Source: Protostelium mycophagum
Lineage: Eukaryota; Evosea; Variosea; Protosteliida; Protosteliaceae
Assembly: GCA_002081555.1 (NCBI GenBank)
Contig: MZNV01002034.1
Location: 1-37,649, forward strand
DNA: 37,649 nucleotides
Reading direction: 5' to 3'
Shown here: positions 1-12,741 of the stretch, in pieces
Numbering within the stretch: the stretch's first letter is position 1
How the letters are laid out: every line of letters begins with the position of its first letter
Notes under the pieces: model-generated
Database searches by the model: none
Told to the model about the DNA's origin: nothing
The model's input: the letters and a program-made list of their open reading frames with translations, nothing else
Position numbers and translations under genes: made by a program

Positions 1-109
1 AACCATCATAAATTTGAACATGAAGGACCACAGGCCAAGGCAATAGTATCGAGCGACCGATCAGTAGCATGACAAAACAAGAAGCTATGTAATAGCGATG
101 ATCCACAAC

Positions 110-182
110 GCCTTGCTAGCTCAGTTGGAAGAGCGACAGCCTTCTAAGCTGTAGGTCGTGGGTTCGAGCCCCACGTGAGGCG
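110..182 (+). tRNA. tRNA-Arg (anticodon TCT)
   Basis: A complete 73-nt cloverleaf can be folded by eye. The 7-bp acceptor stem pairs GCCTTGC with GTGAGGC through two G-T wobbles, followed by discriminator G. The D arm has GCTC/GAGC with an AGTTGGAA-type loop. The anticodon stem ACAGC/GCTGT encloses the 7-nt loop CTTCTAA, which gives anticodon TCT (reads AGA). The T arm carries the GTTCGAGCC B box. There is no intron and CCA is not encoded, as usual for a nuclear eukaryotic tRNA. Confidence 0.96.
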
Positions 183-705
183 CATACTTTTGCCACTTGA
201 TGGACTTATGTGCCTGCATCTACAATGTCATCTCCAACAGTCAACGGACCAGTTTTAGGCCAATCACAAAAACGAGGACAAGGGATCCTCGACTCAGATC
301 TTTGGATTTATTTTGTTTCAATAAAACAACTGCTCTTAAATCACTTTTCATTTCAAACGTAGAATGTTGAGGAAAATTTTACCGTCCAAAAAGTCATTTC
401 TAAAACATATTCTTCATCATATGGGTACAGTTTGCAGTTTTACTGTCTCTGCCGCGACGGTTTTAATCATGATTTGACTTCATGAAAATCTGACTTTTGC
501 GCGATCCGTGAAGTCCGTACTTATCTACAACGATTCTAGGAATTCTCAAATCTGATCCACATCAAAATCAATTGAATCATACAAAATGTCGGGAGTCACG
601 AAGGTTCCAATCATAAGTGACGCATGTAAGCCTTTTGTAATGAAAACATGATGACGTGAAAAAGGTGTGTTCACGGTGGATGGACTCGGTGTCGATGTAT
701 TCATC
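183..705. other. Intergenic, no gene seen
   Basis: AT-rich spacer between the tRNA and the first F-box/ankyrin gene. No splice-supported coding exon was found on either strand. It contains one copy of the dispersed word TCTACAACG (524-532) and half of the GC hairpin element near 451-462. Confidence 0.6.
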
Positions 706-3597
706 ATGATTTTTGAGGAACTCATCCAATCACAAAGGTTAAAACGCAATCTACCAAAAAAACCATCGGGAATACCAACAAAATGGCAGAAAACTTATTT
801 GAAAGAGTGGTCCCGTCTTCAACAGGTACAAGTCGATCCTGTTATTTTGTTTCATACTTGGGAATCATGTGATGTTATTTCATGATCATTTGTCCAGTCA
901 TGTACACTTCTCATGTTCTTAGGTCTGCAAAGAATGGAGAGAAGTCGCCATTGCAATGTTTGATGGATCCATTTTTGAACCCTGGATGACTTTGCGGTTG
1001 ATGAGAAGGACAGATCCAAACTTCATTTTGAAATCAGTCCTCAAAGATAATCCCAAAATAGACAAATCCTCCGAAAGTGAGGTGATCACCCTCGCCATTT
1101 GTTTTTTCTTTCTACATTTCGAGTACATTCCATCTGGTCCGGCCTTCGTTGATTTTTTGCAGAGAATTTTACAATGGGTTAAAGAGATGAGAATTGCCAC
1201 GAACCGAGGTGAGTTTTTTTTGTTGTCATCAAGAAGACAGAAAAGATAAAAGGAATAAAAAATATGTAGGTATGGGCCCCGTTGTAGAACAACTGTTGAG
1301 CTCCAATAAGCTCCCAAATTTCTTGAGAAAATTTCAACTCTGCGCGAGGGCTCCATCCCAAATAGAAGGTCCCGAGACTACTGAGGTGCTTCAGTTTGTC
1401 TTCTTTGTGGCAGTTTTTCTTTTGAAGAAACATTTTAATTTTATATTCCGATCGTGAGAATAAATTTCAAAATGAAAATTTAAATCTCATTTTATGGCGC
1501 GAGATCCAAAAGAAATGACATTTCCTGACCCAAACAGTTCTTGAAGTCTCTCGCCCAAGACATCAGGATCGATATGTCTGAGATATTATTCATATGCCAC
1601 CCTTCACACTTTGACGCTCTTTACGAGGTGCGTGGGTCCTTTTGTGGCGCATAAAAGTGTCTCTGCACGGTGATTTGTTTGGGTGCGGCTCTGCCGCGGT
1701 GGTTTCTTATTTAATTTCGAGATCTCTGTTGCAGCAACAAGTATATCTTCTGAAAATACTGTTTGGAATTTTATACTTCTGTTGTTCATTTGGATTAGAG
1801 CATCGATAAAGCTCGCTATGGGGTCCGTATATTACAAAAGGCCGCGAAGAAAGGAGACTTAAAAGTATTGACCAAATTCTTGGAGATACCCGGATTACAC
1901 TTGGGTAGGGTGATAGAGAGCGCTTATTACAAACCAAAACCACCCATAATTGCCGCCCTTTTATCGGGTAATTTCACACAATATCCACTGAAATTTCGAG
2001 AAAAATAAAGTGAAATTTCATAGATCCCAGAGCAGCCGAGGGTTTACATCGGCAAAGAATACAGAGGATATTGAAGAATACACCTCATTTCACCCATTTG
2101 CCGCTCTCCCTATTCATGACAAAAGTACGTAAATTTCAGCGAAATCTCAAAGGTCCATATCAAAGTTCCGTGAATTTTCACTGAAAACTTCAGGAAGATG
2201 TGGACTCGAAATTTACAGAATCCACGATGGAGAATTACGTTAAAGGACTCGCAAACATTGACCCAACACCTATATTTAATATCCCAGACTTTGACGTCGC
2301 AATATGCAATAATTTCCTCATCAGGCACGCAATGAGATCCAAGAATGACAAGGTGACATTTCGCATTCATGAACCACAAGTTTGTCTCAAAATACATTTT
2401 TTTGGTGTTTAGGAATCACTGAAGACAACAAACCGCTTCGTCTTGATGTTCCATTATAATTTCTTCACTAAACGTTCTGAATCGTTGTAGTTGTTTGATG
2501 CACTTATCACTCACCCAAGAGTTGACCCCTCTGTCAATAATTTCGGTCTAAAAATAGCAACCACGAAGAATCACACCCAGATCTTAGGCAAGTCATTCAC
2601 ATAATATCCTCCACAGATTCTCCAGATATCATAGATCTCTGCGAACCTCCGAAATCTCCCTGAAATTTCCCAGAAAAACTACTATCCCATCCAAAAATAG
2701 ATCCGAGTGTGGAAAACAACATCGCACTGATCAACGCTTGTAAGAAGGGTAAAAACAAAGTGGTCCAGCTCTTATTGCAGGATCCAAGGGTGGACCCATC
2801 TGTCCCTGACAACGAGCCCATTGCTATAACTATAGAGAAGGGAAACGTTCTCAATATGACCTTGTTGTTGAGCACAGGGAAAATCCAAATCGGAGACAAC
2901 GACGAGCGGGTCAAAGTGGCCTCAGAGAAGGCCGTTGCCCAGGGATATCTGGAGGTGAAATTTCGTGGAAATTTCGTGAAAGAATCTGACGTCACAGGTT
3001 ATGAAGGTATTGATGGACAACACGAAGTTAGATTTCTCTTGGAATAACAACGTACTTCTAAAAATAGCAGTCATGTATTCAAACGAAGCGGTGAATTTCA
3101 ACGAGATTTCGTTCAGAATTGATCGTTGTAGATGATCCAAACATTGATGGAGAGGGAAGAAGTCAGAAAAATTTTACATGAGGCGGCAGGATTCAGCCGC
3201 AAGGACGAGATCTCCTCCGTCGCGGGATTACTACCACAACAGGTATTGGTCTAACCAAAATCACATGTACACATTCTGATCACTCAATCATCACAGACGG
3301 CCACATCATGTGGATGTTATTGCAGCCACGATGGCTCCCCGCCTTTTGTGTGCTGTTTCTGTGCCACGAGCGAAGAGAGAAGATTGAGAAGCCCGTGTGA
3401 TGTGTGCCTCGCCGCTTCTCAGAAGAGAAGAGAGATGATGGAAGGTAGAAAACTGCCGGGACTTCCTTTGCTGAGGCTGGCCGCGTTCAACACTGGAGGT
3501 ACAGAATAAAAATATTAGAACGAATGTGTTGTTGATCTGCATCTTTCTCATTCTTGCAGAGAAGCCGGCCAAAAGAAGGAAGACAGGACATATTTAA
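706..3597 (+). CDS. F-box-like / ankyrin-repeat protein with C-terminal Cys cluster (about 597 aa)
   Basis: Exons: 706-825, 923-1081, 1124-1208, 1270-1385, 1538-1627, 1799-1967, 2024-2124, 2194-2352, 2491-2587, 2701-2954, 2998-3090, 3132-3242, 3297-3498, 3560-3597. All phases agree and the sum is exactly 598 codons. The N-terminus resembles an F-box (FEELIQ... then VCKEWREVA). The middle holds degenerate ankyrin-type helices such as LQKAAKKGDLKVL and INACKKGKNKVVQLLLQ, with a recurring DPRVDPSV turn. Residues 523-555 carry eight cysteines (C-x-C-x-C, CC-x-C, C-x2-C) that could bind zinc. The last residues, KPAKRRK, look like a nuclear signal. The intron after 2587 starts GC rather than GT. 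The likely role, by analogy with F-box/ankyrin proteins, is a substrate adaptor of an SCF ubiquitin ligase; this is inferred. The ATG at 706 is the first in frame, but an upstream exon cannot be excluded. Confidence 0.75.
1685..1697 (+). repeat. GC hairpin element copy 1
   Basis: GCGGC-TCT-GCCGC, a perfect 5-bp inverted repeat with a 3-nt loop, in an intron of the first F-box/ankyrin gene. Confidence 0.85.
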
Positions 3598-4178
3598 TAC
3601 ATCTGCTTGAAAAAAGTTCTCGAAATTCGTTTTATGGTTTTTCTGTCTGTTTCCTGTGCATGACCCACCTTTTGGCACCTCAGTCCCAAGTCCGATCTCC
3701 AAGACGACCCAGGCGATACTCCTGCGCCGCCTTGAATCCCAGCTGAGGAGAGATGATAACGCAGAAAACACCAAGAAATGCCTCTTATCTACCCTGGGAA
3801 CGTCTGCGTGAGAAAAGAAATGCTCCATTCCACCACACGAAATCTCTTATGTCTCCGCGTGGGAAAATACTCCAAATGTCGGCAACAATCTTGGGTGTTG
3901 TAGATATTGTACAGTTCTTGCTGCCACAGCTGTGTTACTTCCATGACTACCAAGCAGACATGTCATATTCCCTACGGCTGGCTCATTAATTGTGTTTTTC
4001 CAAACATCTTTCGTCAGGGGTAAAAAATAAACAGATTTTTCCCAAAGCTTCTGCCGAACATTCTGCCGAAACACACAGATTTTTTCAGGTGAATATTGCT
4101 CGTCAGGTAACGTGAAAATCGATTTTACGGCCGAAAGTGCCGACACCTTTGCCTCCTTTCGCATCCGAACCAGAAACG
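3598..4178. other. Spacer with possible unassigned exons
   Basis: Several short open stretches could be upstream exons of the next gene: about 3656-3794, ending at a GTGAGA donor; about 3917-3990, Cys-rich; and about 4047-4180, containing KIDFTAESADTF. I could not join them into one frame with confidence. An antisense reading over 3847-4462 is also open, so the coding strand here is uncertain. Confidence 0.35.
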
Positions 4179-4636
4179 ATGGTGACCGAAGAATTGCTCA
4201 CCTCTGACCACAAATCAAAAACATACACAAAGAGGACAGCAATGAGCAATATGTCAACAAAGAACAAAGTAGCTTCATCGCTTTCATATAGAAGTCCACC
4301 CTCGCCCTCTTCACGATCTGCTTCGCCATTAGAGCGACAGATTTGGCGAAGATCTTTCAAAGCCATTCCAGCGATGAAAAAGAGGTCCATCGCTCCAACA
4401 CTTCTTGCACCAGCACTCATCACATCGACAAATACATTACCCTCACGACACCAGAATGTCAAGGTATGGGCGTTGTCATGTCTTTATTTCTGTGCTGAAT
4501 CAAACAGACCATGAAGGATGAACAATTGGACTTCACACAGCAGCTGTGTACATATTTCGTGTTCGTGTGCCTCGTCTTGGCCACCCTCTCTGCCCTGCTG
4601 GAATCTATCAACAGCCCTCTATCCCTCCTCCTTTAA
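4179..4636 (+). CDS. Possible small tail-anchored membrane protein (137 aa)
   Basis: Two exons, 4179-4463 and 4508-4636, are joined by a phase-0 intron (donor GTATGG, acceptor AACAG). The first part is basic and Ser/Pro-rich (residues about 30-70) and looks disordered. The last exon has one hydrophobic helix (LCTYFVFVCLVLATLSALL) close to the C-terminus, as in tail-anchored proteins. No family is recognised. The opposite strand is also open through 4103-4462 and also contains a hydrophobic stretch, so this assignment rests on the splice-site phase and the downstream exon. Upstream exons in 3656-4178 may belong to it. Confidence 0.45.
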
Positions 4637-4804
4637 TTATTGTACATAAAAAAAAGTATCATGTCTGATCATTTGTCACAAGCAAAAAAATTGAACAAAA
4701 GATGTGGTGGCTGCAGAATTAATGTCTTTAAATGAGTGATTAGTTATCCTGTTGAAGATCGAAATCTGAAGAGGAGGACTATTTTCAAATGATTTTGTTC
4801 ATTT

Positions 4805-5514
4805 TTACACTTTGGAGGCTCTCACAACTTTAACAAAATCTTGGAAGGACACCTGTTCATCATTGAGCCATGATGATCCTTGTACAATTTTCCTACCTTG
4901 CCGTCGTTGTTCGAGTCAGCTTCTTTGAGTACATTATCAACCTGGGAAGATTACGATGTGTGGATGTCGAATGACGTCATTACTACCTCTTCGGGCGAGA
5001 GCTTCTCACCGATCGTGGTAAGAATATGACGTAACTCGCTCACGTCTATGGTTCCGGTGTTTTTTCGGTCCAAGATCTAATGTTTGTGAGATGGGATGTT
5101 CAAGAATGGGTTACGAATTAGATGGTCCACTTCAACAGAAGATTACCTTGAAGGCTTCTTTGATTTGATCTTCGATGTCTGGGGTTTGTTTGGATTGAGC
5201 TGCTCTCTTCTGCGCTATGGCTATAAAATCGGCCTGATCAAACGTCTTCTTTCCCGAGTCCTTCTCTATGGTTCTTACATCTGCTTCAGTAGGTGTCTGT
5301 CCTGATATACATTATCCAAAAATTTCCACTGCAGCATGCGACGTACCAACTGCTCTAAGAGCGGTAGCTAATTCAGTAATGTTCAATTTTCCATCTCTAT
5401 CCTTGTCGAATAATTGAAATGCCTCCTTGAATTCCTCTGTTTGTGCCGAGTACAGAGGAGTCAAGGATCTATCTATAAAATATATCTCATGTTATTATAC
5501 GTAAAGGATATCAT
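4805..5514 (-). CDS. Calmodulin-like EF-hand protein (about 157 aa)
   Basis: Exons in transcription order: 5501-5514, 5347-5468, 5147-5301, 4987-5076, 4897-4941, 4805-4852; the total is 158 codons in consistent phase. The protein has the four-EF-hand calmodulin layout with a central helix. EF1 has a canonical loop (DKDRDGKLNITE). EF2 is degenerate (around EKDSGKKTFDQADF). EF3 has weakened ligands (LDRKNTGTIDVSEL). EF4 is DSNNDGKVSFQD, with D in place of E at position 12. It is therefore probably a calmodulin relative that binds about two calcium ions, not calmodulin itself. The first coding exon is only 14 nt, so the start (MISFT...) is uncertain; an ATG at 5553 gives another short leader out of phase. 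Confidence 0.88.
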
Positions 5515-5610
5515 CGATCTCTTGGATTGTGTTCGTAAATCTGGAAGATGACATTTCTCGGGCGAGTTGTAGATCTACGATTGAAAAAAAGGCATTTTTG
5601 TCCTCTTTAT

Positions 5611-7059
<1,449 letters not shown>

Positions 7060-7322
7060 TATGTTGTCGATCGGGAAAAGTGATTTTTTCAGTTTGTAAC
7101 CGGATAATAAAATAAATTTCTCAGAGGATTTTGTCACGTGATCATTTCATTTCATTGAAACGTTCATCCTGCTTTGTGGGCACCAGGGAGCTTTGATAAC
7201 CATTGGTTGATAACTACTGCAAATCTAAATCTAAAATTCATGGGCAGAAGTACAAATGTCTTCAAGTTTGCCTGGACTTAAGTTTATCTGATATGCTTCC
7301 AAATCCTCCTGTAGCGACGTTA

Positions 7323-9044
7323 CTATTTGTCGGAATTGTCATCCTCAAGAGGTGTCAACGGGTGTTCTTTGTCGGCACTTGTAATCTCAGGCTCCGGATG
7401 GTGCTGATTGTTTTGAGATTTATCACTGGATTCAGCTGCGTTCTGCAAAGCCACTGGTACAAACGGTGTAATTACAGGGGGTGGAATTGGGGGTGTTGAC
7501 GTCTGTACATGTTGTAATGGGGATCCCATAGGAGGTTGTGCAGAGTGTTGTGGCATTTGTGGGGGTGGTTGTACAGGTTGAAATGGTCCTGGAAGTGGCG
7601 GATGCAGCGGTCTCTCGAAATATATCCATGCACCTTCATTCAATTATTGAGTATTGACAGTTACAGACTCACCTCCTGGGCCGTAACCAGCACCACCTTG
7701 GTAGACGAATGGATTATTTCCGTTATCACCAAAGTTAATGCCGATCTCACATCTTCCATTAGAGCCTTTGATGATCAACCATAATGACAAGAGGTGAAGT
7801 CATTTTGACGAAGGGAAATGTTTTGACTCACCAACTGTTGGGAAGAAAATGTGTTGATATTGTAGTATGTATGCCTGGCCAAGATGTCTTCCGTTCAATG
7901 TGAAGAAAACCATGCATTTTGCTGGTACGTAACCCACTCCCACCGTATCACCCATACCCCAAGTAGGGCCGTAAGGTTGTCCCGAATGCCCATCGTTGTA
8001 AAATTTGTGTCCATCATCCTGTAATGTCAACGAGACTTGAACAAAAATTGAAGGAAAATTACCGAATGGTAAGCGACGGAGTTGCGATTCCACCCCGGAA
8101 GACGGAAAGTTGGATAAGGCTTACAAGCCAGACCAATGGCAACCAATGTTGCGGGATCTTTCGACAGTATTTTCGCCTCAAAATAGAACATTTGATCTTC
8201 TACAACCAATGATCAATGTGTTTTGATAAAGATATACAGACAAACCTGGATGTACAGAAGAGGGTGGGAGGGAGGGACGGAAGCAGGGGTAATTTGTCTG
8301 TATCATAGCGTCCTCAGTGTTTCGGAAGTGTATAATTGAACCATCTACTGTAGTATCTCTGCATCATCTGTCAATGCATCGTTTCATTCTTCAAACCAAA
8401 ATTGGACTATTTATACAATCGCTATTTTTAATCTGAAATAAAGACTCACCGCTGCACTCTCCATTCTCCAGGTTCTTGACAGAATTTCCATGCCGAAGCT
8501 CCGGGTGACGACATGATCATTCGAACGTGATCGGGTGGTGGCAATACTTCTTGTGGAGGAAAATCAATCGAAAATTGATTCGCTGCTTTGAAGGAATCTG
8601 ACGTGGGCTGAACAATCTGCACACCTCTGTAATAACTTCTCATGTCGCGGTGTGGGTAGAGGTAGCCTGTCGTAATCACGCGATGATGGCACGATGATCT
8701 CACCTTCGTTATAAATGTCGAATGTCTTGACATCATAATTGAAATCTCGAACCATGCTAGCTTCTCTGTTTCTCTTCACACGGACACAAACGTAAACAAC
8801 CCAACCCACGCAACAACAAAGGACAAATAACACGGTTGATGTCGCCACAAATCCACATGCTGCAGAGCTCAGACGAAATCGCGAATGGTGACTCACTTTT
8901 GGTGCACTGGATGTAGAGGGCTGGTCCTGTTGTTGCTGGTGGGATCGTAGAAGATCCGGGAGGCAACGAGACAGTCGAACTCATTCTTTCCGTTGTTGTA
9001 GCATAAGATGTGCAGCATATCATCAAGAAGAAAATGAGCTTCAT
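7323..9044 (-). CDS. SSH4/EAR1-like single-pass membrane protein with SPRY (B30.2) domain (453 aa)
   Basis: Exons: 8897-9044, 8704-8859, 8450-8666, 8246-8358, 8063-8199, 7832-8018, 7673-7765, 7323-7633 (454 codons, all in phase). It has an N-terminal signal-like stretch (MKLIFFLMICCTSYA), a Ser/Thr/Pro linker and one membrane helix at about 53-75, followed by KRNR. A SPRY domain follows at about 175-350 with QTNYPC, YFEAKIL, GLACKPYPTFRLPGW, DTVGVGYVP, FFTLNGRHLG and NFGDNG. The tail of about 100 residues is Pro/Gln-rich, ending in an acidic stretch. This order matches yeast SSH4/EAR1, endosomal adaptors that recruit Rsp5 to membrane cargo. No PPxY motif is visible, so any link to a Nedd4-type ligase is untested. 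Confidence 0.85.
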
Positions 9045-9509
9045 GTTGATACGGGAGGCTGTGAAAGCGCTTCGGGAAGGTGGGGCTTGTAGATGTCTTG
9101 GAACACCATATAAAAGAGGGAATTGAAGTGCATTTATCTACAACTCACCATACGCTGAATGCATGCCTCCTGTGATCAGTTCGTCAGCTTTTGTGTGCTC
9201 AGAGTTAAGACAGACAGAGACATCCCTTTATGTGAACACAGTGCACACAATAGATTCAATATCCTGGGGTCTCTGGTGCCTCTTGTATATTTTGTCAAAT
9301 TGTCAATTATTTTCAAAATTTATTTTAATTTAGTGTAGTAATCGTTTAAGTTGAGTCTCAGTAGTAAATCTTCCACTAAAAGAAGTAAGTAATATTATTC
9401 CAAAAAATTTAATTCTTTCTGTGAATAGATAGCTTTGTTTATTCTTTGGCATTACAGTATGAAGATCGATACACGGTAAGAAACGAGAAGAGACGCGTCA
9501 GTTGACGCA
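9045..9509. other. Intergenic, no gene seen
   Basis: AT-rich spacer between two minus-strand genes, serving as 3' flank of the gamma-tubulin complex gene and 5' flank of the SPRY gene. No splice-supported exon was found. A perfect 6-bp inverted repeat (GCGTCA/TGACGC, 2-nt loop) lies at about 9495-9508. Confidence 0.55.
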
Positions 9510-12500
9510 TCAGAACATAAGAAACTCACAGTGCGGCAATTTTTTGACGGCAATAGCGCTCTGCAGGATGGTAATGAGAAATTTCGCGGTATTGTCAAAA
9601 TCACTTTCTAAGCTTTGGCATTCATCTGACCCCTGTACAGAATTATTTTGACGTTCTACAACTGTGTAGATGGTATGCACAGATGAGATAGCCGATCTGT
9701 TTGGTACCTTTTTGATTCTGTAAAATGAAACTCTTACCTTTTCCGCGGAGAAAGTTTCGTTCAGGGTGTTGTCATACGTAACACGAAATTTCAAGCACAA
9801 ATCCAGAATTTTTCTGATGGAGGACAAGATGACATGTGTCTGTACCTGTCAGATGAAATTTCGTTCAAATCTCATACCTTCGGGTTGAGCAGTGAACATT
9901 CAATAATATTTTCCATATAATTTTCGTGGAATTTTCTCAATATATCGAAATTTCCCGCGCTTTTCGCGTCTTCTTCAAACTTTGTCCACGACGTTTGTAG
10001 TACCTGTCAAACATGAGTTTTCATCGAAATTTCTGTATTCATTCACCCTAGTGATGATGTAGTTCTGCAAGTTTCCCACAAATTGCACCAATTTATTCTT
10101 CAACAGTTGTAGAATGTGCATTGTGTGACTTCTTTCAGCCTGATTTTTCAGTGATGAGATAATAAATGAATAACAAAATTACCCCTTTATAAGGGAGTCT
10201 GTCAACAGCAGCTTTGGCACGTTTTATCTGCATTAAAAAGACAAAAACACGGTTGTAACCGTGTTGCATCGTGTCGCTCAGGATCAGGTTCAGTGGCCAA
10301 GGAGCCTTGGAGTTTCATCAGAATGAGAATATACGAAATACCATCTCAATTTAGTATCAAATCTTTCAAAATCTTACATGCAGAAATATTCCAATAAAAA
10401 CGGTGAATTTTTCAAAGTGTAGATGCGATTGTAGATACCCAAAATCCCACCTGGTACGACAGTGATATACTCTCCAAAAGTTGCACGGTAAAGAACGGTG
10501 ATCTCGTGGTAACTGCCGTGGTCCACCCCGCCAGTTCGGCGCCAAAGAAGGGGGCACTCAGGCATATTTCTTGGAATTTCAAGTCCATTCTGACCTCATT
10601 TGTACACCAAGAGGGCTCTCCTGAGTCAAACTACAACTGTCAATCACAGAGTCACGTGACCCAAGGTGTCATCTCCGAGCCATTTTATTTTTGGTGATTC
10701 TGAAACAAAAGCAAACGGAGCAAAGTTGCGGTTGATACCGTGTGATCTTTGCGTTAGGATATTACATTTGGATTTTCGTCGAGTATCTTCTCAACAATGT
10801 AATTCTTAGGTATCTTTGTGTATTTGTGTTGCATAATTATATGACAAGATGGACCTCACACTGAACGAAAATAATTATAAATACCTCTGCAAATAGTTCC
10901 GAACAAAATTCCTGGAAAATGAAACCTTCGACCATGAAGAACAGTGATCTCGCCGCGTTGATGTGTGACATCGCATCACATTCCTTCATGACAAGATCTA
11001 AGAGTGTAGCGCTGCTTCCATGATATCTCAATAGTATCGGTGTGGTCAAAAAACTAGGAAAATTCAATGAAAAGTCAGTGATATAAAAAACTATTGAGGA
11101 ATCTTCCCGGAAAATTCTGTTTTCTGAAAAAAAATTTAATGTTATTTATAAATTTGTAATTTTATTTTGGAATAAAAAATCACCTGTCAACTAGGATTGA
11201 GATAGGCGTTGATACTTCCCATCGAATTTTCCGTGAATCTTCCAGAACTTCATCATTCCCAAGAAGCTTCTTGTTCCCAGAATCAGACAGCCAAGTCTCC
11301 AAGTCGAAATTCCTCTCAAAATTCCTCTCTCTTTCCCCGACACGTTGTAGATTGTCGACAATACGTCTGTACAATGGTGTCGTTTGTCTTTCTGAAATCT
11401 CCTCGATCTTTTCCTGATGAAACGAATTCAATATTTAAATTATAATTTGTGAATTCTTGTGACAAATTTGTAACGTGTAATTTGGCTGCAGACACAGACT
11501 TCACGGTGATCTATTTTTATCGCATCTCTGACGTATTTGTACGTGGCGGAATTTTTGTCGAAATTTCGGCTGCGTCACAGCAGAAGAATCATTTTGGTGG
11601 CACCAAAAATATTACATCGTTGTTTTTCATTAAAGAAATTGAAATTGTTACTTTTGATATAGTCCAGGACATGAGGTGGTATTTCCCTGTAGAAAGAATA
11701 TTCTCTGAAATTTCAGTCAGAAAAGAAGGGACACCCCCTTTTCTGACGAAGTATTCGTCATCAATATTGCCCACAAGGCTGTCCGATAATTTCCTGCGCG
11801 TCTTAACATAAAGAAGATATCTTTGTTCTAAAAATAGAAATTGGCAATCTACAACTGGGCAAACTCACCTTCTTCCGACCATAAACTCCTCTGCCACGTC
11901 ATCAATAAGGCCCTCTTCCAGCCAAATATCAAGCATATGTAAGTAGGGCACCATCGTGTCTAAAAACAGAGACATCATGTGATCGAATGTGTATGTGTCA
12001 CCCGAGATGGAGTATTGTTCTACAGAGTTGTAGATCTATTAAGACTGATGAGATCTCTGATTTCGAAATAGAGCTTCATTATATTCTTCGAAAAGAATTC
12101 TCCAAGGAAAATAAAACATTTGGTCACAAAGACATTTTGAATGAAATATATATTTTGATATCTAATGGAATAAAACCCACTTGATCCAACAGTTTCGCGG
12201 TATCCACACTATTGTCCTCTTCTTCTTGTGAACTTTCGAGAACATTTTTCAAGTCTCGAACAAAGATGGCATGACGGAATAATCTGCTCTTGCATTGTCC
12301 CAAAGAGATGTCTTCCTTCTGTATGTCCGCGACCGTATCGAGGAATCCTCTGAGACGTTCATGAATAGACGCACCAAAAGCTTGACGACAGAGGGAAGTT
12401 GTATGTACATTCAGACAGCTGGAAGATGGTTATGTTGATGATTGATGTCTTCAGGATTGATTACCAAGTATCGGCGTAGGATGATAAAAATCTGATGGCA

Positions 12501-12741
12501 TCACCAAGCTCTAAGAACCAGGCTAATTGACTTCTCAAATGTAACGGTGACTGAGTCAACAATTCCTCTGATTTTTTTAGGATCACAACAGCAAACATCT
12601 CTGATCACCTCTTCTGTTGCAATCACTCACGCCTATGAGATGTCCAATCACTTCCGATCTCACTTCCTCTTCATCCAGATGTGTCTCTTGTCTAAAAAAG
12701 ATCTGTTGTTCTTGTCCGTACATTAGAGTATCATCCACCAT
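9510..12741 (-). CDS. TUBGCP5: Gamma-tubulin complex component, GCP5-like (at least 672 aa)
   Basis: Exons: 12631-12741, 12465-12598, 12181-12418, 11869-12035, 11652-11820, 11184-11413, 10885-11053, 10766-10813, 10451-10630, 10183-10305, 10047-10139, 9878-10003, 9738-9845, 9510-9632. Phases agree (673 codons). Spc97/98-family landmarks are APWPLNLIL before GYNRVFVFLMQIKRAK, then FVGNLQNYIITRVL, SIRKILDLCLKF and ESDFDNTAKFLITIL. Agreement with GCP5 rather than GCP2-4 rests on DTMVPYLHMLDIWLEEG, AARSLFFMVEG and the C-terminal ESDF...FLITIL...LPH segment. It is expected in gamma-tubulin ring complexes that nucleate microtubules. The N-terminus is open upstream of the chosen ATG (in frame to about 12826) and human GCP5 is longer, so 5' exons may be missing. 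A 44-nt segment near 10660-10703 could be an extra exon. The final donor-like GTGAGT at 9527 leaves the last residues uncertain. Confidence 0.87.

Noticed and set aside
4103-4462. 119-codon minus-strand reading with a hydrophobic segment
   Set aside because: It may be antisense to the plus-strand exon 4179-4463, which has a phase-compatible downstream exon. Kept only as an uncertainty.
10366-10565. Minus-strand reading with GIYNRIYTLKNSPFLLEYFC, which resembles the IYNRIF motif of gamma-tubulin complex proteins
   Set aside because: It falls in the intron between exons 10451-10630 and 10183-10305. The genuine motif (WPLNLIL...GYNRVFVFLMQIKRAK) lies in the next exon in correct phase.
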